A DNA stretch of 64,000 nucleotides from the NCBI GenBank assembly GCA_904066235.2, contig CAJFCV020000005.1, forward strand, positions 6,319,501 to 6,383,500, read 5' to 3'. Shown here piece by piece: positions 25,101-34,100 of the stretch. The position numbers and the translations under genes are program-made. The DNA is from Bursaphelenchus xylophilus. Its lineage: Eukaryota; Nematoda; Chromadorea; Rhabditida; Aphelenchoididae. The notes under the pieces were generated by a model that searched no databases, was not told where the DNA came from, and saw only the letters and a list, made by a program, of their open reading frames with translations. Each line of letters begins with the position of its first letter. Within the stretch, counting starts at the first letter, position 1.

Positions 25101-28100
25101 TCTGAAGCAATCTCTATTGTATCCTCTTCTTCAAGACCATGTGGCTTCTTCACCTTGATCTTCTTTGAATCAGCTGCTTCAGTTTTATCATCTTTGGAAG
25201 CGACTGCAGTCTTGGCTTCAGAAGGCTTTGTGAGGTCTGAAGACAACTGTACAGTATCCTCTTCTTCAAGACCATGTGGTTTCTTCACCTTGATCTTCTT
25301 TGAATCAGCTGCTTCAGTTTTATCATCCTTGGAAGCGACTGCAGTCTTGGCTTCAGAAGGCTTTGTGAGGTCTGAAGACAACTGTACAGTATCCTCTTCT
25401 TCAAGACCATGTGGTTTCTTCACCTTGATCTTCTTTGAATCAGCTGCTTCAGTTTTATCATCTTTGGAAGCGACTGCAGTCTTGACTTCAGAAGGCTTTG
25501 TGAGGTCTGAAGACAACTGTACAGTATCCTCTTCTTCAAGACCATGTGGTTTCTTCACCTTGATCTTCTTTGAATCAGCTGCTTCAGTTTTATCATCCTT
25601 GGAAGCGACTGCAGTCTTGGCTTCAGAAGGCTTTGTGAGGTCTGAAGACAACTGTACAGTATCCTCTTCTTCAAGACCATGTGGTTTCTTCACCTTGATC
25701 TTCTTTGAATCAGCTGCTTCAGTTTTATCATCTTTGGAAGCGACTGCAGTCTTGGCTTCAGAAGGCTTTGTGAGGTCTGAAGACAACTGTACAGTATCCT
25801 CTTCTTCAAGACCATGTGGTTTCTTCACCTTGATCTTCTTTGAATCAGCTGCTTCAGTTTTATCATCTTTGGAAGCGACTGCAGTCTTGGCTTCAGAAGG
25901 CTTTGTGAGGTCTGAAGACAACTGTACAGTATCCTCTTCTTCAAGACCATGTGGCTTCTTCACCTTGATCTTCTTTGAATCAGCTGCTTCAGTTTTATCA
26001 TCCTTGGAAGCGACTGCAGTCTTGGCTTCAGAAGGCTTTGTGAGGTCTGAAGCAATCTCTATTGTATCCTCTTCTTCAAGACCATGTGGTTTCTTCACCT
26101 TGATCTTCTTTGAATCAGCTGCTTCAGTTTTATCATCCTTGGAAGCGACTGCAGTCTTGGCTTCAGAAGGCTTTTTGAGGTCTGAAGCAATCTCTATTGT
26201 ATCCTCTTCTTCAAGACCATGTGGCTTCTTCACCTTGATCTTCTTTGAATCAGCTGCTTCAGTTTTATCATCCTTGTAGGCGACTGCAGTCTTGGCTTCA
26301 GAAGGCTTTGTGAGGTCTGAAGACAACTGTACAGTATCCTCTTCTTCAAGACCATGTGGTTTCTTCACCTTGATCTTCTTTGAATCAATTGCTTCAGTTT
26401 TATCATCCTTGGAAGCGACTGCAGTCTTGGCTTCAGAAGGCTTTGTGAGGTCTGAAGACAACTGTACAGTATCCTCTTCTTCAAGACCATGTGGTTTCTT
26501 CACCTTGATCTTCTTTGAATCAATTGCTTCAGTTTTATCATCCTTGGAAGCGACTGCAGTCTTGGTTTCAGAAGGCTCTGTGAGGTCTGAAGCAATCTCT
26601 ATTGTATCCTCTTCTTCAAGACCATGTGGCTTCTTCACCTTGATCTTCTTTGAATCAACTGCTTCAGTTTTATCATCCTTGGAAGCGACTGCAGTCTTGG
26701 TTTCAGAAGGCTCTGTGAGGTCTGAAGCAATCTCTATTGTATCCTCTTCTTCAAGACCATGTGGTTTCTTCACCTTGATCTTCTTTGAATCAGCTGCTTT
26801 AGTTTTATCATCCTTGGAAGCGACTGCAGTCTTGGCTTCAGAAGGCTTTGTGAGGTCTGAAGCAATCTCTATTGTATCCTCTTCTTCAAGACCATCTGGT
26901 TTCTTCACCTTGATCTTCTTTGAATCAGCTGCTTCAGTTTTATCATCCTTGGAAGCGACTGCAGTCTTGGCTTCAGAAGGCTTTGTGAGGTCTGAAGCAA
27001 TCTCTATTGTATCCTCTTCTTCAAGACCATGTGGCTTCTTCACCTTGATCTTCTTTGAATCAGCTGCTTCAGTTTTATCATCCTTGGAAGCGACTGCAGT
27101 CTTGGCTTCAGAAGGCTTTGTGAGGTCTGAAGACAACTGTACAGTATCCTCTTCTTCAAGACCATCTGGTTTCTTCACCTTGATCTTCTTTGAATCAGCT
27201 GCTTCAGTTTTATCATCCTTGGAAGCGACTGCAGTCTTGGCTTCAGAAGGCTTTGTGAGGTCTGAAGACAACTGTACAGTATCCTCTTCTTCAAGACCAT
27301 CTGGTTTCTTCACCTTGATCTTCTTTGAATCAGCTGCTTCAGTTTTATCATCCTTGGAAGCGACTGCAGTCTTGGCTTCAGAAGGCTTTGTGAGGTCTGA
27401 AGACAACTGTACAGTATCCTCTTCTTCAAGACCATGTGGCTTCTTCACCTTGATCTTCTTTGAATCAGCTGCTTTCTTAATTTTTACTTTTTTCAGTTTT
27501 GATTCGTCACGGCCTTCGCGGTTGTGAATAAGCTTCTCAGGCGTAAATCTCCCGAAAATTACTTCTACCGTTTGATGTGGCTGTTTCGTAATTCCAATCT
27601 TCAAACATACATTTTCGCCAGGGAAGGTCACATTTTCTTGTGAACACTCCGGAACTTGGAGCAGGTGTTCTGCAGCCTCTATTCCATTGTTAATTGACAC
27701 CACTGGTGTAGGGATTTGTTTGTTGAAAGGGTCGTTGTAGAGTGATGTTATTACATTTGTTGCTTTCCATATTCTGCCGTCGTAAAATACGCCCGTGTAA
27801 CCATTCGAAGGAGTATCTCCTTTGGCCTAAACCAAAAATATTTTTTAGAACGATTGGCGACTTACTTCGGCTTTAGATTCCGTTGGCATCGTGACTGGTA
27901 AACCTGAAATGCACCGGTTCGCATATGCCAGCGATTCCACCAACTCGCTGGGTTTTCTTCGTACTGTACATGCATGCGAATGTTACCGAAAGCACAACAC
28001 GCTGGTTAATACACACAACATGAAGTAAGCACTGGAAGTTTGCTCTTGAAAACTTAACCTTAGCAACATTAACCACCAAAAACACACTTACATCGGGGAA

Positions 28101-31100
28101 ACAAAAATTCCTGGCTACGAAATGAACAACGGGTTGTTGCTGCTTGGGCGAATAGTATAAACGGCTCTTATTTGTTTTTTATAAATTAGACAGCTTCAAA
28201 AAGATCAAATCACGTAGAGTGGGCCCCGGTATGCAAGTGATTGTTTTTCCCTGAGGCTCTCAGAACGCGCGAGCATTGAGGGCCGGGGTTCTCTCTTTCT
28301 TATCCCGGCCGTTATGTTTTTATCTTGTTGTGTCATTCCACTTACCTGAAGCGACAACAAGATTGGCCTGGACTGTTTCTTCCAATTTGCGGATCATAAT
28401 TACTTGGTCCGCCCGCTGCAATATAAATGTAATATAAATATAGATGTGTTAAGTGTAAAAATAATTTTTAAACACGAAAAAGTACCATTTTAAGAGGCGA
28501 TTTAGGCAAAACCGCTTCGATGCTGTCTTCACGATCGTCTTCTGTGTCAGTGACGGACACATCAATGTCCATGTAGTCCTCTTCCACAGTCACTGAGGAC
28601 TCACTCATAGCGTATTCAATGTTCTCCATTTCGATGACCCCATCTGTACTGCCGGTTTCTTCTCCTGCATCGATCTCAATGTCCACATTCATGTAATGAG
28701 TACCTGCAAACCACATATTGTAATTTATGTGAAATAAAAGTAAACTGGCAACACAAGTGACTTACCGAATGGCGATCTCTCTCGGCTCACGTTCAATGGC
28801 AATGTTTTCTTCCTTTTTATTTTTCGTCGAGATTTCTTGTCTTCGAGCTCAAGCTTCTTTTCGTTGGCATCATCACCTTCCACACTTAACACCATTTTGC
28901 CAACAATGTCTGAATATATTGCCTCGACTTCATCTACTCTAGAATTCTCTTCAATGTGCCCATGATATGATTCTTTTTCAAATTCGCAGTCACACTCAAC
29001 GTTTGAAATTTCCAAATTTAGATTGAAGGTGATCCCAATCCCAATTTTTTCCGTGCGCCGTTTTTTTAACGAAAACGTTCCCTTGATATCTTCAATCTCC
29101 AAATTACTAGAGTCAGAGTCGTTGGAGGCGTTTGGCAAGGTTAAGCTTCTTTCATCAAGAATAGGTTCCAATGCGGAACCTATTCTCTTCTTATCTGCTT
29201 CACTCTTTTTGTCAGCCCCAGCCTTCTTCTTGGCCTCTTCTTCAGCCTTCTTCTTGTCGGCTTCAGCCTTCTTGTCAGCATCTGCCTTCTTCTTCGCCTC
29301 TTCTTCAGTCGTCTTCTTGTCAGCCTCTGCCTTCTTCTTGGCCTCCTCTTCAGCCTTCTTCTTATCGGCTTCAGACTTCTTGTCAGCCTCGGCGTTCTTC
29401 TTGGCCTCTTCTTCAGCCTTCTTCTTATCGGCCTCAACCTTTTTGTCTGCCGCGGGCTTCTTCTTGGCCTCTTCCTCGGCCTTCTTCTTGTCGGCTTCAG
29501 CCTTCTTGTCAGCATCTGCCTTCTTCTTGGCTTCCTCTTCAGCCTTCTTCTTGTCGGCTTCAACCTTTTTGTCAGCCTCGCGCTTCTTCTTGGCCTCCTC
29601 TTCAGCCTTCTTCTTATCGGCTTCAGACTTCCTGTCAGCCTCGGCGTTCTTCTTGGCCTCTTCTTCAGCCTTCTTCTTGTCGGCTTCAGCCTTCTTGTCA
29701 GCATCTGCCTTCTTCTTCGCCTCTTCTTCAGTCTTCTTCTTGTCAGCCTCGGCGTTCTTCTTGGCCTCTTCTTCAGCCTTCTTCTTGTCGGCTTCAGCCT
29801 TCTTGTCAGCATCTGCCTTCTTCTTCGCCTCTTCTTCAGTCTTCTTCTTGTCAGCCTCGGCGTTCTTCTTGGCCTCTTCTTCAGCCTTCTTCTTGTCGGC
29901 TTCAGCCTTCTTGTCAGCATCTGCCTTCTTCTTCGCCTCTTCTTCAGTCTTCTTCTTGTCAGCCTCGGCGTTCTTCTTGGCCTCTTCTTCAGCCTTCTTC
30001 TTGTCGGCTTCAGCCTTCTTGTCAGCATCTGCCTTCTTCTTCGCCTCTTCTTCAGTCTTCTTCTTGTCAGCCTCGGCGTTCTTCTTGGTCTCTTCTTCAG
30101 CCTTCTTCTTGTCGGCTTCAGCCTTCTTGTCAGCCTCGGCCTTCTTCTTGGCCTCCTCTTCAGCCTTCTTCTTATCGGCTTCAACCTTTTTGTCTGCCGC
30201 GGGCTTCTTCTTGGCCTCTTCCTCGGCCGTCTTCTTGTCGGCTTCAGCCTTCTTGTCAGCATCTGCCTTCTTCTTGGCTTCCTCTTCAGCCTTCTTCTTG
30301 TCGGCTTCAACCTTTTTGTCTGCCGCGGGCTTCTTCTTGGCCTCTTCTTCAGCCTTCTTCTTTTCAGCCTCGGCCTTCTTCTTGTCAGCCTCGGCGTCCT
30401 TCTTGGCCTCCTCTTCAGCCTTCTTCTTATCGGCTTCAGCCTTCTTGTCAGCCTCGGGCTTCTTCTTGGCCTCTTCTTCAGTCTTCTTCTTGTCAGCCTC
30501 GGCCTTCTTCTTGGCCTCTTCTTCAGTCTTCTTCTTGTCAGCCTCGGCCTTCTTCTTGGCCTCCTCTTCAGCCTTCTTCTTATCGGCTTCAGCCTTCTTG
30601 TCAGCCTCGGCCTTCTTCCTGGCCTCCTCTTCAGTCTTCTTCTTGTCAGCCTCGGCCTTCTTCTTGGCCTCTTCTTCAGTCTTCTTCTTGTCAGCCTCGG
30701 CCTTCTTCTTGGCCTCCTCTTCAGCCTTCTTCTTATCGGCTTCAGCCTTCTTGTCAGCCTCGGGCTTCTTCTTGGCCTCTTCTTCAGCCTTCTTCTTATC
30801 GGCTTCAGCCTTCTTGTCAGATTCGGGCTTCTTCTTGGCCTCTTCTTCAGCCTTCTTGTCAGCCTCGGGCTTCTTCTTGGCCTCTTCTTCAGTCTTCTTC
30901 TTGTCAGCCTCGGCCTTCTTCTTGGCCTCCTCTTCAGCCTTCTTCTTATCGGCTTCAGCCTTCTTGTCAGCCTCGGGCTTCTTCTTGGCCTCTTCTTCAG
31001 TCTTCTTCTTGTCAGCCTCGGGCTTCTTCTTGGCCTCTTCTTCAGCCTTCTTCTTATCGGCTTCAGCCTTCTTGTCAGCCTCGGGCTTCTTCTTGGCCTC

Positions 31101-34100
31101 TTCTTCAGTCTTCTTCTTGTCAGCCTCGGCCTTCTTCTTGGCCTCTTCTTCAGTCTTCTTCTTGTCAGCCTCGGCCTTCTTCTTGGCCTCTTCTTCAGCC
31201 TTCTTCTTATCGGCTTCAGCCTTCTTGTCAGCCTCGGGCTTCTTCTTGGCCTCTTCTTCAGTCTTCTTCTTGTCAGCCTCGGCCTTCTTCTTGGCCTCCT
31301 CTCCAGCCTTCTTCTTATCGGCTTCAGCCTTCTTGTCAGCCTCGGGCTTCTTCTTGGCCTCTTCTTCAGTCTTCTTCTTGTCAGCCTCGGCCTTCTTCTT
31401 GGCCTCCTCTTCAGCCTTCTTCTTATCGGCTTCAGCCTTCTTGTCAGCCTCGGGCTTCTTCTTGGCCTCTTCTTCAGTCTTCTTCTTGTCAGCCTCGGGC
31501 TTCTTCTTGGCCTCTTCTTCAGCCTTCTTCTTATCGGCTTCAGCCTTCTTGTCAGCCTCGGGCTTCTTCTTGGCCTCTTCTTCAGTCTTCTTCTTGTCAG
31601 CCTCGGGCTTCTTCTTGGCCTCTTCTTCAGTCTTCTTCTTGTCAGCCTCGGCCTTCTTCTTGGCCTCTTCTTCAGTCTTCTTCTTGTCAGCCTCGGCCTT
31701 CTTCTTGGCCTCTTCTTCAGTCTTCTTCTTGTCAGCCTCGGCCTTCTTCTTGGCCTCCTCTTCAGCCTTCTTCTTATCGGCTTCAACCTTCTTGTCAGCC
31801 TCGGGCTTCTTCTTGGCCTCTTCTTCAGTCTTCTTCTTGTCAGCCTCGGGCTTCTTCTTGGCCTCTTCTTCAGTCTTCTTCTTGTCAGCCTCGGCCTTCT
31901 TCTTGGCCTCTTCTTCAGCCTTCTTCTTATCGGCTTCACTCTTTTTATCAGCATCGGCCTTCTTCTTCGCCTCTTCCTCGGCCTTCTTCTTGTCAGCCTC
32001 GGCCTTCTTCTTATCGCTTTCGGTTTTCTTGCGAGCCTTGTCTTTCTCATTGAACTCTTGCGCCTCGTTTTGGTCAACGTCTGAGATTGTGTCAATGTCA
32101 GTCACCTTCTTCGCATACTTAGCAGATTTCTTCACTTTTTTTTCACTTGCTGCTTCCGTTTCTTTGCCTACGCGAATTTCAGCTTCCTCTTCTTTCTTTA
32201 TGGCATCGAAAATTTCACCGGAAACGGCAGTTAATCCTAGCCGATCATCACAAAAATCACCTTCATTGAAAATGTCGGCGTTGTCTTGTAGAATTCCGTT
32301 CTCCAAGTCGCTCATTTCCTTCTGTAAATTCTCCTGCTCAGAGCGTAAATCGGCAAGGTCGTACGAGTTGTCTTCATCTAATAGGGTTTCTACAAGTTTT
32401 TGGGTGCGCCTTAGCTTGGCCTCGAGCCGCTTTCGGCGAAGTTCTAGCACTTGATCACGCAACTGTTTCTCCTTTTCCGCAAGACGAGATAATGAAGATG
32501 TCGTTTCGCCAAACATCTGGTGAAGAGCCTGTAAATTAATTTGTGGGACGTTGAGAACTCTTCCATCTATGCGCTCATCCGTTGATGAAAGCTGGTTTTT
32601 GGCCACATCTTCTTCTTCCTTGTTGGACCCTTCGTTATTGGACAGGACTACCGTGTCTTGGGCTGTATTTGGCTCCTTAATCGTTTTTTTATCGGCTTCA
32701 GTCTTCTTGTCAGCCTCGGGCTTCTTCTTGGCCTCTTCTTCAGTCTTCTTCTTGTCAGCCTCGGCCTTCTTCTTGGCCTCTTCTTCAGTCTTCTTCTTGT
32801 CAGCCTCGGCCTTCTTCTTGGCCTCTTCTTCAGTCTTCTTCTTGTCAGCCTCGGCCTTCTTCCTGGCCTCCTCTTCAGTCTTCTTCTTGTCAGCCTCGGC
32901 CTTCTTCTTGGCCTCTTCTTCAGTCTTCTTCTTGTCAGCCTCGGCCTTCTTCTTGGCCTCTTCTTCAGTCTTCTTCTTGTCAGCCTCGGCCTTCTTCTTG
33001 GCCTCCTCTTCAGCCTTCTTCTTATCGGCTTCAGTCTTCTTTTCAGCCTCGGCCTTCTTCCTGGCCTCCTCTTCAGTCTTCTTCTTGTCAGCCTCGGCCT
33101 TCTTCTTGGCCTCTTCTTCAGTCTTCTTCTTGTCAGCCTCGGCCTTCTTCTTGGCCTCTTCTTCAGTCTTCTTCTTGTCAGCCTCGGCCTTCTTCTTGGC
33201 CTCCTCTTCGGCCTTCTTCTTATCGGCTTCAGTCTTCTTGTCCGCCTCGGACTTCTTCTTGGCCTCCTCTTCGGCCTTCTTCTTATCGGCTTCAGTCTTC
33301 TTATCGGCTTCAGCCTTCTTGTCAGCTTCGGCCTTCTTCTTGGCCTCTTCTTCGGCCTTCTTCCTATCGGCTTCAGTCTTCTTGTCAGCCTCGGCCTTCT
33401 TCTTGGCCTCCTCTTCGGCCTTCTTCTTATCGGCTTCAGTCTTCTTGTCAGCCTCGGCCTTCTTCTTGGCCTCCTCTTCGGCCTTCTTCTTATCGGCTTC
33501 AGTCTTCTTGTCAGCCTCGGCCTTCTTCTTGGCCTCCTCTTCGGCCTTCTTCTTATCGGCTTCAGTCTTCTTATCGGCTTCAGCCTTCTTGTCAGCTTCG
33601 GCCTTCTTCTTGGCCTCTTCTTCGGCCTTCTTCTTATCGGCTTCAGTCTTCTTGTCAGCCTCGGCCTTCTTCTTGGCCTCCTCTTCGGCCTTCTTCTTAT
33701 CGGCTTCAGTCTTCTTGTCAGCCTCGGCCTTCTTCTTGGCCTCCTCTTCGGCCTTCTTCTTATCGGCTTCAGTCTTCTTATCGGCTTCAGCCTTCTTGTC
33801 AGCTTCGGCCTTCTTTTTGGCCTCTTCTTCGGCCTTCTTCCTATCGGCTTCAGTCTTCTTGTCAGCCTCGGCCTTCTTCTTGGCCTCTTCTTCAGTCTTC
33901 TTCTTGTCAGCCTCGGCCTTCTTCTTGGCCTCTTCTTCAGTCTTCTTCTTGTCAGCCTCGGCCTTCTTCTTGGCCTCTTCTTCAGTCTTCTTCTTGTCAG
34001 CCTCGGCCTTCTTCTTGGCCTCCTCTTCGGCCTTCTTCTTATCGGCTTCAGTCTTCTTGTCAGCCTCGGACTTCTTCTTGGCCTCCTCTTCGGCCTTCTT

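Larger units (their letters stand above)
27904..28345 (-). other. Intron, 442 bp; the only long non-coding stretch
   Basis: It starts GTAAGTGGAATG and ends GGTGCATTTCAG, in phase 1. It is by far the longest intron in the window. It contains a GC-rich inverted repeat and one possible 48-bp in-frame cassette, both listed separately. A short open frame inside it (27,873-28,085) runs across the acceptor into the next exon's sequence in the wrong frame and has no coding character. I see no RNA gene or transposon. Confidence 0.65.

Noticed and set aside
26270..26285. TCCTTGTAGGCG at about 26,278 as a stop
   Set aside because: TAG appears only on the plus strand. In the minus coding frame it gives Tyr (AYKDD in place of ASKDD).
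5065..27473. Unit differences in array B as evidence of several separate genes
   Set aside because: No start, stop, promoter or splice signal separates the units. Apart from one single-base deletion, the frame is continuous.
27873..28085. Minus-strand 70-codon open frame starting MFLVVNVAKVKF
   Set aside because: It runs across the acceptor at 27,904/27,903 in a frame that does not match the neighbouring exons, so it is mostly intron sequence.
28757..28942. Plus-strand 61-codon open frame
   Set aside because: Antisense to the unique tail of the giant exon, with no independent support.
29180..32095. Minus-strand Arg-rich open frame (RRLKKRPRRSPRLTRR type)
   Set aside because: It is the +1 shadow of array A2. 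The main frame continues into unique coding sequence and a consensus donor, and this one does not.
29023..32454. Plus-strand open frames over array A2 (SASAFFLASSS and SSCQPRPSSWPLL types)
   Set aside because: Shadows of the minus-strand repeat in two frames, with no independent unique coding sequence.
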